From Cavia porcellus (lineage: Eukaryota; Chordata; Mammalia; Rodentia; Caviidae): a stretch of DNA of 64,000 bases. This document shows, in pieces, positions 13,611 to 27,300 of the stretch (positions are counted from its first letter, which is position 1; each line of letters starts with the position of its first letter). The notes beneath the pieces are model-generated. The model was not told where the DNA came from. It saw nothing but the letters and a program-made list of their open reading frames with translations, and did not search any database. The stretch lies in assembly GCF_034190915.1 (NCBI RefSeq), contig NW_026947629.1:186001-250000 (forward strand), read 5' to 3'. The position numbers were made by a program, and so were the translations under genes.

Positions 13611-15953
13611 GATGTTCTTCTCACTCCTACTAGTGAATCTAATGTAACACACAACCATACAATGCGCAACACCCCGTGATGTTTTTCTCACTCCTACTAG
13701 TGAATCTAATGTAACACACAACCATACAATGCGCAACACCCCGTGATGTTTTTCTCACTCCTACTAGTGAATCTAATGTAACACACACCCATACAATGCG
13801 CACCACCCCGTGATGTTTTTCTCACTCCTACTAGTGAATGTAATGTAACACACACCCAAACAATGCGCACCACCCCGTGATGTTTTTCTCACTCCTACTA
13901 GTGAATGTAATGTAATACACACCCATACAATGTGCACCACCCCGTGATGTTTTTCTCACTCCTACTAGTGAATCTAATGTAACACACAACCATACAATGC
14001 GCACCACCCCGTGATGTTTTTCTCACTCCTACTAGTGAATGTAATGTAACACACACCCATACAATGCGCACCACCCTGTGATGTTTTTCTCACTCCTACT
14101 AGTGAATCTAATGTAACACACAGCCATACAATGCGCACCACCCCGTGATGTTTTTCTCACTCCTATTAGTGAATCTAATGTAACACACACCCATACAATG
14201 CGCACCACCCCGTGATGTTTTTCTCACTCCTATTAGTGAATCTAATATAACTCACACCCATACAATGCGCACCACCCCGTGATGTTTTTCTCACTCCTAA
14301 TAGTGAATCTAATGTAACACACAGCCATACAATGCGCACCACCCCGTGATGTTTTTCTCACTCCTACTAGCGAATCTAATGTAACACATACCCATACAAT
14401 GCGCACCACCCCGTGATGTTTTTCCTCACTCCTACTAGCGAATCTATGTAACACAAACCCATACAATGCACACCACCCCGTGATGTTTTTCTCACTCCTA
14501 CTAGTGAATCTATGTAACACACACCCATACAATGCGCACCATACCGTGATGTTTTTCTCACTCCTACTAGTGAATCTATGTATCACACACCCATACAATG
14601 CACACCACCCCGTGATGTTTTTCTCACTCCTGCTAGTGAATGTAATGTAACACACACCCATACAATGCGCACCACCCCGTGATGTTTTTCTCACTCCTAC
14701 TAGTGAATGTAATGTAACACACACCAATACAATGCGCACCACCCCGTGATGTTTTTCTCACTCCTACTAGTGAATGTAATGTAACACACACCCATACAAT
14801 GCGCACCACCCCGTGATGTTTTTCTCACTCCTACTAGTGAATGTAAATGTAACAAACACCCATACAATGCGCACCACCCCGTGATGTTTTTCTCACTCCT
14901 ACTAGCGAATCTAATGTAACACATACCCATACAATGCGCACCACCCCGTGATGTTTTTCCTCACTCCTACTAGCGAATCTATGTAACACAAACCCATACA
15001 ATGCACACCACCCCGTGATGTTTTTCTCACTCCTACTAGTGAATCTATGTAACACACACCCATACAATGCGCACCATACCGTGATGTTTTTCTCACTCCT
15101 ACTAGTGAATCTATGTATCACACACCCATACAATGCACACCACCCCGTGATGTTTTTCTCACTCCTGCTAGTGAATGTAATGTAACACACACCCATACAA
15201 TGCGCACCACCCCGTGATGTTTTTCTCACTCCTACTAGTGAATGTAATGTAACACACACCCATACAATGCGCACCACCCCGTGATGTTTTTCTCACTCCT
15301 ACTAGTGAATGTAAATGTAACAAACACCCATACAATGCGCACCACCCCGTGATGTTTTTCTCACTCCTACTAGTGAATGTAAATGTAACACACACCCATA
15401 CAATGCGCACCACCCCGTGATGTTTTTCTCACTCCTACTAGTGAATGTAATGTAAAACACACCCATACAATGCGCACCACCCCGTGATGTTTTTCTCACT
15501 CCTACTAGTGAATGTAATGTAACACACACCCATAAAATGCGCACCACCCCGTGATGTTTTTCTCACTCCTACTAGTGAATGTAATGTAACACACACCCAT
15601 AAAATGCGCACCACACCGTGATGTTTTTCTCACTCCTACTAGTGAATGTAATGTAACACAGACCATACAATGCGCACCAGCCCTTGATGTTTTTCTCACT
15701 CCTACTAGTCAATGTAATGTAACACACACCCATACAATGCGCACCACCCCGTGATGTTTTTCTCACTCCTATTAGTGAATCTAATGTAACACACACCCAT
15801 ACAATGCGCACCACCCCGTGATGTTTTTCTCACTCCTATTAGTGAATCTAATATAACTCACACCCATACAATGCGCACCACCCCGTGATGTTTTTCTCAC
15901 TCCTAATAGTGAATCTAATGTAACACACAGCCATACAATGCGCACCACCCCGT
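13611..15953 (+). repeat. 2.34-kb tandem duplication, copy 1
   Basis: The unit begins near GATGTTCTTCTCAC at 13,611 and is repeated from 15,954 with a lag of 2,343 bp. Shared markers include GCGCAACACC monomers, the TTTTTCCTCAC module twice, GAATGTAAATG 68-bp units, CATAAAATGCG monomers and the ACACAGACCATAC monomer. From about 15.3 kb the lag becomes 2,410 bp because this copy lacks one 67-bp monomer that copy 2 has. Confidence 0.88.
15505..15814 (+). repeat. ACACAGACCATAC module, first of nine copies
   Basis: This block of about 310 bp is marked by a shortened monomer reading ACACAGACCATAC, followed by CCCTTGATG and TAGTCAATG. Copies lie at 17,915-18,224, 22,193-22,502 and 27,284-27,593 (all with CATAAAATGCG neighbours). 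Further copies lie at 31,316-31,625, 32,984-33,293, 36,271-36,580, 41,308-41,617 and 47,802-48,111 (with GCGAACC and TACTATTGAATG neighbours). The two neighbour patterns define an older split between the 15-28 kb and 31-48 kb halves of the array. Confidence 0.82.
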
Positions 15954-18363
15954 GATGTTCTTCTCACTCCTACTAGTGAATCTAATGTAACACACAACCA
16001 TACAATGCGCAACACCCCGTGATGTTTTTCTCACTCCTACTAGTGAATCTAATGTAACACACAACCATACAATGCGCAACACCCCGTGATGTTTTTCTCA
16101 CTCCTACTAGTGAATCTAATGTAACACACACCCATACAATGCGCACCACCCCGTGATGTTTTTCTCACTCCTACTAGTGAATGTAATGTAACACACACCC
16201 AAACAATGCGCACCACCCCGTGATGTTTTTCTCACTCCTACTAGTGAATGTAATGTAATACACACCCATACAATGTGCACCACCCCGTGATGTTTTTCTC
16301 ACTCCTACTAGTGAATCTAATGTAACACACAACCATACAATGCGCACCACCCCGTGATGTTTTTCTCACTCCTACTAGTGAATGTAATGTAACACACACC
16401 CATACAATGCGCACCACCCTGTGATGTTTTTCTCACTCCTACTAGTGAATCTAATGTAACACACAGCCATACAATGCGCACCACCCCGTGATGTTTTTCT
16501 CACTCCTATTAGTGAATCTAATGTAACACACACCCATACAATGCGCACCACCCCGTGATGTTTTTCTCACTCCTATTAGTGAATCTAATATAACTCACAC
16601 CCATACAATGCGCACCACCCCGTGATGTTTTTCTCACTCCTAATAGTGAATCTAATGTAACACACAGCCATACAATGCGCACCACCCCGTGATGTTTTTC
16701 TCACTCCTACTAGCGAATCTAATGTAACACATACCCATACAATGCGCACCACCCCGTGATGTTTTTCCTCACTCCTACTAGCGAATCTATGTAACACAAA
16801 CCCATACAATGCACACCACCCCGTGATGTTTTTCTCACTCCTACTAGTGAATCTATGTAACACACACCCATACAATGCGCACCATACCGTGATGTTTTTC
16901 TCACTCCTACTAGTGAATCTATGTATCACACACCCATACAATGCACACCACCCCGTGATGTTTTTCTCACTCCTGCTAGTGAATGTAATGTAACACACAC
17001 CCATACAATGCGCACCACCCCGTGATGTTTTTCTCACTCCTACTAGTGAATGTAATGTAACACACACCAATACAATGCGCACCACCCCGTGATGTTTTTC
17101 TCACTCCTACTAGTGAATGTAATGTAACACACACCCATACAATGCGCACCACCCCGTGATGTTTTTCTCACTCCTACTAGTGAATGTAAATGTAACAAAC
17201 ACCCATACAATGCGCACCACCCCGTGATGTTTTTCTCACTCCTACTAGCGAATCTAATGTAACACATACCCATACAATGCGCACCACCCCGTGATGTTTT
17301 TCCTCACTCCTACTAGCGAATCTATGTAACACAAACCCATACAATGCACACCACTCCGTGATGTTTTTCTCACTCCTACTAGTGAATCTATGTAACACAC
17401 ACCCATACAATGCGCACCATACCGTGATGTTTTTCTCACTCCTACTAGTGAATCTATGTATCACACACCCATACAATGCACACCACCCCGTGATGTTTTT
17501 CTCACTCCTGCTAGTGAATGTAATGTAACACACACCCATACAATGCGCACCACCCCGTGATGTTTTTCTCACTCCTACTAGTGAATGTAATGTAACACAC
17601 ACCAATACAATGCGCACCACCCCGTGATGTTTTTCTCACTCCTACTAGTGAATGTAATGTAACACACACCCATACAATGCGCACCACCCCGTGATGTTTT
17701 TCTCACTCCTACTAGTGAATGTAAATGTAACAAACACCCATACAATGCGCACCACCCCGTGATGTTTTTCTCACTCCTACTAGTGAATGTAAATGTAACA
17801 CACACCCATACAATGCGCACCACCCCGTGATGTTTTTCTCACTCCTACTAGTGAATGTAATGTAAAACACACCCATACAATGCGCACCACCCCGTGATGT
17901 TTTTCTCACTCCTACTAGTGAATGTAATGTAACACACACCCATAAAATGCGCACCACCCCGTGATGTTTTTCTCACTCCTACTAGTGAATGTAATGTAAC
18001 ACACACCCATAAAATGCGCACCACACCGTGATGTTTTTCTCACTCCTACTAGTGAATGTAATGTAACACAGACCATACAATGCGCACCAGCCCTTGATGT
18101 TTTTCTCACTCCTACTAGTCAATGTAATGTAACACACACCCATACAATGCGCACCACCCCGTGATGTTTTTCTCACTCCTATTAGTGAATCTAATGTAAC
18201 ACACACCCATACAATGCGCACCACCCCGTGATGTTTTTCTCACTCCTATTAGTGAATCTAATATAACTCACACCCATACAATGCGCACCACCCCGTGATG
18301 TTTTTCTCACTCCTAATAGTGAATCTAATGTAACACACAGCCATACAATGCGCACCACCCCGT
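15954..18363 (+). repeat. 2.41-kb tandem duplication, copy 2
   Basis: This is the direct copy of 13,611-15,953 and contains one additional monomer (with ACACCAATAC, near 17,581-17,650). The match ends near 18,360, where copy 1 has GTTCTTCTC and this copy has GTTTTTCTC. The net one-monomer difference is what out-of-register exchange or replication slippage is expected to leave. Confidence 0.88.
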
Positions 18364-19169
18364 GATGTTTTTCTCACTCCTACTAGCGAATCTAATGTAA
18401 CACATACCCATACAATGCGCACCACCCCGTGATGTTTTTCCTCACTCCTACTAGCGAATCTATGTAACACAAACCCATACAATGCGCACCACCCCGTGAT
18501 GTTTTTCTCACTCCTACTAGTGAATCTATGTAACACACACCCATACAATGCGCACCATACCGTGATGTTTTTCTCACTCCTACTAGTGAATCTATGTATC
18601 ACACACCCATACAATGCACACCACCCCGTGATGTTTTTCTCACTCCTGCTAGTGAATGTAATGTAACACACACCCATACAATGCGCACCACCCCGTGATG
18701 TTTTTCTCACTCCTACTAGTGAATGTAATGTAACACACACCCATACAATGCGCACCACCCCGTGATGTTTTTCTCACTCCTACTAGTGAATGTAATGTAA
18801 CACACACCCATACAATGCGCACCACCCCGTGATGTTTTTCTCACTCCTACTAGTGAATGTAATGTAACACACACCCATGCAATGCGCACCACCCCGTGAT
18901 GTTTTTCTCACTCCTACTAGTGAATGTAATGTAACACACACCCATACAATGCGCACCACCCCGTGATGTTTTTCTCACTCCTACTAGTGAATGTAATGTA
19001 AAACACACCCATACAATGCGCACCACCCCGTGATGTTTTCTCACTCCTACTAGTGAATGTAATGTAACACACACCCATACAATGCGCACCACCCCGTGAT
19101 GTTTTTCTCACTCCTACTAGTGAATGTAATGTAACACACACCCATACAATGCGCACCACCCCGTGATGT
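18364..19169 (+). repeat. Gene-free stretch with 401-bp duplication
   Basis: Monomers only. A six-monomer block with one 66-bp unit (TGTTTTCTC), an AATGTAAAACAC variant and CCATGCAATG is present from about 18,850 and repeated at 19,251 with a lag of 401 bp, ending near 19,575. The same block appears once near 9,955-10,264 and once at 24,275-24,584. Confidence 0.82.
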
Positions 19170-22100
19170 TTTTCTCACTCCTACTAGTGAATGTAATGTA
19201 ACACACACCCATACAATGCGCACCACCCCGTGATGTTTTTCTCACTCCTACTAGTGAATGTAATGTAACACACACCCATGCAATGCGCACCACCCCGTGA
19301 TGTTTTTCTCACTCCTACTAGTGAATGTAATGTAACACACACCCATGCAATGCGCACCACCCCGTGATGTTTTTCTCACTCCTACTAGTGAATGTAATGT
19401 AAAACACACCCATACAATGCGCACCACCCCGTGATGTTTTCTCACTCCTACTAGTGAATGTAATGTAACACACACCCATACAATGCGCACCACCCCGTGA
19501 TGTTTTTCTCACTCCTACTAGTGAATGTAATGTAACACACACCCATACAATGCGCACCACCCCGTGATGTTTTTCTCACTCCTACTAGTGAATCTAATGT
19601 AATACACACCCATACAAAGCGCACCACCCCGTGATGTTTTTCTCACTCCTACTAGTGAATGTAATGTAACACACACCCATACAATGCGCACCACCCCGTG
19701 ATGTTTTTCTCACTCCTACTAGTGAATCTAATGTAACACACACCCATGCAATGCGCACCACCCCGTGATGTATTTCTCACTCCTACTAGTGAATCTAATG
19801 TAACACACACCCATGCAATGCGCACCACCCCGTGATGTATTTCTCACTCCTACTAGTGAATCTAATGTAACACACACCCATGCAATGCGCACCACACCGT
19901 GATGTTTTTCTCACTCCTACTAGTGAATGTAATGTAACACACACCCATACGATGCGCACCACCCCGTGATGTTTTTCTCACTCCTACTAGTGAATCTAAT
20001 GTAACACACACCCATACAATGCGCACCACCCCGTGATGTTTTTCTCACTCCTACTAGTGAATCTAATGTAACACACACCCATACAATGCGCACCACCCCG
20101 TGATGTTTTTCTCACTCCTACTAGTGAATCTAATGTAACACACACCCATACAATGCGCACCACCCCGTGATGTTTTTCTCACTCCTACTAGTGAATCTAA
20201 TGTAACACACACCCATACAATGCGCACCACCCCGTGATGTTTTTCTCACTCCTACTAGTGAATCTAATATAACACACACCCATACAATGCGCACCACCCT
20301 GTGATGTTTTTCTCACTCCTATTAGTGAATCTAATGTAACACAAACCCATACAATGCACACCACCCCGTGATGTTTTTCTCACTCCTAATAGTGAATCTA
20401 ATGTAACACACACCCATACAATGCGCAACACCCCGTGATGTTTTTCTCACTCCTACTAGCGAATCTATGTAACACACACCCATACAATGCGCACCACCCC
20501 GTGATGTTTTTCTCACTCCTACTAGTGAATCTATGTAACACACACCAATACAATGCGCACCACACAGTGATGTTTTTCTCACTCCTTCTAGTGAATCTAT
20601 GTATCACACACCCATACAATGCGCACCACACCGTGATGTTTTTCTCACTCCTACTAGTGAATCTATGTATCACACACCCATACAATGCGCACCACCCCGT
20701 GATGTTTTTCTCACTCCTACTAGTGAATGTAATGTACCACACGCCCATACAATGCGCACCACCCCGTGATGTTTTTCTCACTCCTACTAGTGAATCCAAT
20801 GTAACACACACCCATACATTGCGCACCACCCCGTGATGTTTTTCTCACTCCTACTAGTGAATCTAATGTGACACACACCCATACAATGCGCACCACCCCG
20901 TGATGTTTTTCTCACTCCTACTAGTGAATGTAATGTAACACACACCCATACAATGCGCACCACCCCGTGATGTTTTTCTCACTCCTACTAGTGAATGTAA
21001 TGTAACACACACCCATACAATGCGCACCACCCCGTGATGTTTTTCTCACTCCTACTAGTGAATGTAATGTAACACACACCCAAACAATGCGCACCACCCC
21101 GTGATGTTTTTCTCACTCCTACTAGTGAATGTAATGTAATACACACCCATACAATGCGCACCACCCCGTGATGTTTTTCTCACTCCTACTAGTGAATCTA
21201 ATGTAACACACAACCATACAATGCGCACCACCCCGTGATGTTTTTCTCACTCCTACTAGTGAATGTAATGTAACACACACCCATACAATGCGCACCACCC
21301 TGTGATGTTTTTCTCACTCCTACTAGTGAATCTAATGTAACACACAGCCATACAATGCGCACCACCCCGTGATGTTTTTCTCACTCCTATTAGTGAATCT
21401 AATGTAACACACACCCATACAATGCGCACCACCCCGTGATGTTTTTCTCACTCCTATTAGTGAATCTAATATAACTCACACCCATACAATGCGCACCACC
21501 CCGTGATGTTTTTCTCACTCCTAATAGTGAATCTAATGTAACACACAGCCATACAATGCGCACCACCCCGTGATGTTTTTCTCACTCCTACTAGCGAATC
21601 TAATGTAACACATACCCATACAATGCGCACCACCCCGTGATGTTTTTCTCACTCCTACTAGTGAATCTATGTAACACACACCCATACAATGCGCACCATA
21701 CCGTGATGTTTTTCTCACTCCTACTAGTGAATCTATGTATCACACACCCATACAATGCACACCACCCCGTGATGTTTTTCTCACTCCTGCTAGTGAATGT
21801 AATGTAACACACACCCATACAATGCGCACCACCCCTGATGTTTTTCTCACTCCTACTAGTGAATGTAATGTAACACACACCCATACAATGCGCACCACCC
21901 CGTGATGTTTTTCTCACTCCTACTAGTGAATGTAATGTAACACACACCCATACAATGCGCACCACCCCGTGATGTTTTTCTCACTCCTACTAGTGAATGT
22001 AAATGTAACACACACCCATACAATGCGCACCACCCCGTGATGTTTTTCTCACTCCTACTAGTGAATGTAAATGTAACACACACCCATACAATGCGCACCA

Positions 22101-24193
22101 CCCCGTGATGTTTTTCTCACTCCTACTAGTGAATGTAATGTAACACACACCCATACAATGCGCACCACCCCGTGATGTTTTTCTCACTCCTACTAGTGAA
22201 TGTAATGTAACACACACCCATAAAATGCGCACCACCCCGTGATGTTTTTCTCACTCCTACTAGTGAATGTAATGTAACACACACCCATAAAATGCGCACC
22301 ACACCGTGATGTTTTTCTCACTCCTACTAGTGAATGTAATGTAACACAGACCATACAATGCGCACCAGCCCTTGATGTTTTTCTCACTCCTACTAGTCAA
22401 TGTAATGTAACACACACCCATACAATGCGCACCACCCCTTGATGTTTTTCTCACTCCTACTAGTGAATCTAATGTAACACACACCCATACAATGGGCACC
22501 ACCCCGTGATGTTTTTCTCACTCCTACTAGTGAATCTAATGTAACACACACCCATACAATGCGCACCACCCCGTGATGTTTTTCTCACTCCTACTAGTGA
22601 ATCTAATGTAACACACACCCATACAATGTGCACCACCCCGTGATGTTTTTCTCACTCCTACTAGTGAATCTAATGTAACACACACCCATACAATGCGCAC
22701 CACCCGGTGATGTTTTTCTCACTCCTACTAGTGAATCTAATGTAACACGCACACATACAATGCGCACCACCCCGCGATATTTTTCAGAAACCTATCCTAC
22801 ATTACCACTGCATGTTCACTGACCTCCCCATGCTGACCACCCCGCGGTGCTTTTCTCTATCCTACATTGCCACTCACGGCCTATTCTAATTCAGACCCTC
22901 CAATTCACACCACCCCGTGATGTTTTTCTCACTCCTATTAGTGAATGTAATGTAACACACACCCATACAATGCACACCACCCCTTGATGTTTTTCTCACT
23001 CCTACTAGTGAATGTAATGTAACACACACCCATACAATGCGCACCACCCCGTGATGTTTTTCTCATTAATACTAGTGAATGTAATGTAACACACACCCAT
23101 ACAATGCGCACCACCCCGTGATGTTTTTCTCACTCCTACTAGTCAATGTAATGTAACACACACCCATACAATGCGCACCACCCCGTGATGTATTTCTCAC
23201 TCCAACTAGTGAAACTAATGTAACACACACCCATGCAATGCGCACCACCCCGTGATGTATTTCTCACTCCTACTAGTGAATATAATGTAACACACACCCA
23301 TGCAATGCGCACCACCCCGTGATGTTTTTCTCACTCCTACTAGTGAATCTAATGTAACACACAACCATACAATGCGCACCACCCCGTGATGTTTTTCTCA
23401 CTCCTACTAGTGAATGTAATGTAACACACACCCATACAATGCGCACCACCCCGTGATGTTTTTCTCACTCCTACTAGTGAATGTAATGTAACACACACCC
23501 ATACAATGCGCACCACCCTGTGATGTTTTTCTCACTCCTACTAGTGAATGTAATGTAACACACACCCAAACAATGCGACCCACCCCGTGATGTTTTTCTC
23601 ACTCCTACTAGTGAATGTAATGTAACACACACCCATACAATGCGCACCACCCCGTGATGTTTTTCTCACTCCTACTAGTGAATCTAATGCAACACACACC
23701 CATACAATGCGCACCAACCCGTGATGTTTTTCTCACTCCTAGTAGTGAATCTAATGTTACACACACCCATACAATGCGCACCACCCCGTGATGTTTTTCT
23801 CACTCCTACTAGTGAATCTAATGTAACACACACCCATACAATGCGCACCACCCCGTGATGTTTTTCTCACTCCTACTAGTGAATCTAATGTAACACACAC
23901 CCATGCAATGCGCACCACCCCGTGATGTTTTTCTCACTCCTACTAGCGAATCTAATGTAACACACACCCATACAATGCGCACCACCCCGTGATGTTTTTC
24001 TCACTCCTACTAGTGAATCTATGTAACACACACCCATACAATGCGCACCACCCCGTGATGTTTTTCTCAATCCTACTAGTGAATCTATGTAACACACACC
24101 CATACAATGCGCACAACACCGTGATGTTTTTCTCACTCCTACTAGTGAATCTATGTATCACACACCCATACAATGCGCACCACCCCGTGATGT
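19170..24193 (+). repeat. 5.02-kb tandem duplication, copy 1
   Basis: The unit repeats from about 24,194 with an initial lag of 5,024 bp, then 5,091 bp from about 21.7 kb, because this copy lacks one monomer of the TTTTTCCTCAC module. It returns to 5,024 bp after the diverged dimer and then falls to 4,957 and 4,891 bp because copy 2 lost monomers. Shared landmarks are the CCATGCAATG run, the CCTTCTAG module, GAATCCAATG with CATACATTG, the TTTTTCCTCAC and ACACAGACCATAC modules, and the diverged dimer at 22,766. The left edge is known to within about 60 bp. Confidence 0.87.
22766..22908 (+). repeat. Diverged monomer dimer, copy 1 (subtype a)
   Basis: Two strongly diverged monomers of 70 bp (22,766-22,835) and 73 bp (22,836-22,908), measured from ACCACCCC. 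Both keep ACCACCCCGCG and a pyrimidine run but differ from the standard unit across most of the rest. They resemble each other more than the standard unit, sharing TCCTACATT, A or G, then CCACT. Subtype a reads CACGGCC and CCAATTCAC in the second half. The preceding monomer has CACACATACA instead of CACCCATACA, and the following one has CCTATTAG. No terminal inverted repeats or coding potential are visible. Confidence 0.93.
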
Positions 24194-24317
24194 TTTTCTC
24201 ACTCCTACTAGTGAATGTAATGTAACACACACCCATACAATGCGCACCACCCCGTGATGTTTTTCTCACTCCTACTAGTGAATGTAATGTAACACACACC
24301 CATACAATGCGCACCAC
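23885..24317 (+). repeat. CTCAATCC / CTATGTATC module, first of eight
   Basis: This 433-bp module carries TAGCGAATC, three 66-bp CTATG monomers (one CTATGTATC), CTCAATCC and GCACAACACCG in fixed order. Copies lie at 28,842-29,208 (one monomer short), 30,524-30,956, 31,659-32,091, 32,259-32,691, 35,278-35,710, 40,315-40,747 and 46,809-47,241. The clustered 66-bp units keep translation in frame, which creates long but meaningless open reading frames on both strands here. Confidence 0.86.
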
Positions 24318-27300
24318 CCCGTGATGTTTTTCTCACTCCTACTAGTGAATGTAATGTAACACACACCCATACAATGCGCACCACCCCGTGATGTTTTTCT
24401 CACTCCTACTAGTGAATGTAATGTAAAACACACCCATACAATGCGCACCACCCCGTGATGTTTTCTCACTCCTACTAGTGAATGTAATGTAACACACACC
24501 CATACAATGCGCACCACCCCGTGATGTTTTTCTCACTCCTACTAGTGAATGTAATGTAACACACACCCATACAATGCGCACCACCCCGTGATGTTTTTCT
24601 CACTCCTACTAGTGAATCTAATGTAACACACACCCATACAAAGCGCACCACCCCGTGATGTTTTTCTCACTCCTACTAGTGAATGTAATGTAACACACAC
24701 ACATACAATGCGCACCACCCCGTGATGTTTTTCTCACTCCTACTAGTGAATCTAATGTAACACACACCCATGCAATGCGCACCACCCCGTGATGTATTTC
24801 TCACTCCTACTAGTGAATCTAATGTAACACACACCCATGCAATGCGCACCACCCCGTGATGTATTTCTCACTCCTACTAGTGAATCTAATGTAACACACA
24901 CCCATGCAATGCGCACCACACCGTGATGTTTTTCTCACTCCTACTAGTGAATGTAATGTAACACACACCCATACAATGCGCACCACCCCGTGATGTTTTT
25001 CTCACTCCTACTAGTGAATCTAATGTAACACACACCCATACAATGCGCACCACCCCGTGATGTTTTTCTCACTCCTACTAGTGAATCTAATGTAACACAC
25101 ACCCATACAATGCGCACCACCCCGTGATGTTTTTCTCACTCCTACTAGTGAATCTAATGTAACACACACCCATACAATGCGCACCACCCCGTGATGTTTT
25201 TCTCACTCCTACTAGTGAATCTAATGTAACACACACCCATACAATGCGCACCACCCCGTGATGTTTTTCTCACTCCTACTAGTGAATCTAATATAACACA
25301 CACCCATACAATGCGCACCACCCTGTGATGTTTTTCTCACTCCTATTAGTGAATCTAATGTAACACAAACCCATACAATGCACACCACCCCGTGATGTTT
25401 TTCTCACTCCTAATAGTGAATCTAATGTAACACACACCCATACAATGCGCAACACCCCGTGATGTTTTTCTCACTCCTACTAGCGAATCTATGTAACACA
25501 CACCCATACAATGCGCACCACCCCGTGATGTTTTTCTCACTCCTACTAGTGAATCTATGTAACACACACCAATACAATGCGCACCACACCGTGATGTTTT
25601 TCTCACTCCTTCTAGTGAATCTATGTATCACACACCCATACAATGCGCACCACACCGTGATGTTTTTCTCACTCCTACTAGTGAATCTATGTATCACACA
25701 CCCATACAATGCGCACCACCCCGTGATGTTTTTCTCACTCCTACTAGTGAATGTAATTTAACACACACCCATGCAATGCGCACCACCCCGTGATGTTTTT
25801 CTCACTCCTACTAGTGAATCCAATGTAACACACACCCATACATTGCGCACCACCCCGTGATGTTTTTCTCACTCCTACTAGTGAATCTAATGTGACACAC
25901 ACCCATACAATGCGCACCACCCCGTGATGTTTTTCTCACTCCTACTAGTGAATGTAATGTAACACACACCCATACAATGCGCACCACCCCGTGATGTTTT
26001 TCTCACTCCTACTAGTGAATGTAATGTAACACACACCCATACAATGCGCACCACCCCGTGATGTTTTTCTCACTCCTACTAGTGAATGTAATGTAACACA
26101 CACCCAAACAATGCGCACCACCCCGTGATGTTTTTCTCACTCCTACTAGTGAATGTAATGTAATACACACCCATACAATGCGCACCACCCCGTGATGTTT
26201 TTCTCACTCCTACTAGTGAATCTAATGTAACACACAACCATACAATGCGCACCACCCCGTGATGTTTTTCTCACTCCTACTAGTGAATGTAATGTAACAC
26301 ACACCCATACAATGCGCACCACCCTGTGATGTTTTTCTCACTCCTACTAGTGAATCTAATGTAACACACAGCCATACAATGCGCACCACCCCGTGATGTT
26401 TTTCTCACTCCTATTAGTGAATCTAATGTAACACACACCCATACAATGCGCACAACCCGTGATGTTTTTCTCACTCCTATTAGTGAATCTAATATAACTC
26501 ACACCCATACAATGCGCACCACCCCGTGATGTTTTTCTCACTCCTAATAGTGAATCTAATGTAACACACAGCCATACAATGCGCACCACCCCGTGATGTT
26601 TTTCTCACTCCTACTAGCGAATCTAATGTAACACATACCCATACAATGCGCACCACCCCGTGATGTTTTTCCACACTCCTACTAGCGAATCTATGTAACA
26701 CAAACCCATACAATGCGCACCACCCCGTGATGTTTTTCTCACTCCTACTAGTGAATCTATGTAACACACACCCATACAATGCGCACCATACCGTGATGTT
26801 TTTCTCACTCCTACTAGTGAATCTATGTATCACACACCCATACAATGCACACCACCCCGTGATGTTTTTCTCACTCCTGCTAGTGAATGTAATGTAACAC
26901 ACACCCATACAATGCGCACCACCCCGTGATGTTTTTCTCACTCCTACTAGTGAATGTAATGTAACACACACCCATACAATGCGCACCACCCCGTGATGTT
27001 TTTCTCACTCCTACTAGTGAATGTAATGTAACACACACCCATACAATGCGCACCACCCCGTGATGTTTTTCTCACTCCTACTAGTGAATGTAAATGTAAC
27101 ACACACCCATACAATGCGCACCACCCCGTGATGTTTTTCTCACTCCTACTAGTGAATGTAAATGTAACACACACCCATACAATGCGCACCACCCCGTGAT
27201 GTTTTTCTCACTCCTACTAGTGAATGTAATGTAACACACACCCATACAATGCGCACCACACCGTGATGTTTTTCTCACTCCTACTAGTGAATGTAATGTA

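Noticed and set aside
20435..20836. Plus-strand frames beginning MMFFSLLL, which look like signal or membrane peptides
   Set aside because: The hydrophobic stretch is just the T run and CTCACTCCTAC of each monomer. It repeats every 22 codons and breaks at the first 67-bp unit.
22766..22908. Transposon or solo LTR insertion at the diverged dimers
   Set aside because: Both halves align to the monomer core in phase, there are no terminal repeats or target-site duplications, and all copies share the same flanks.
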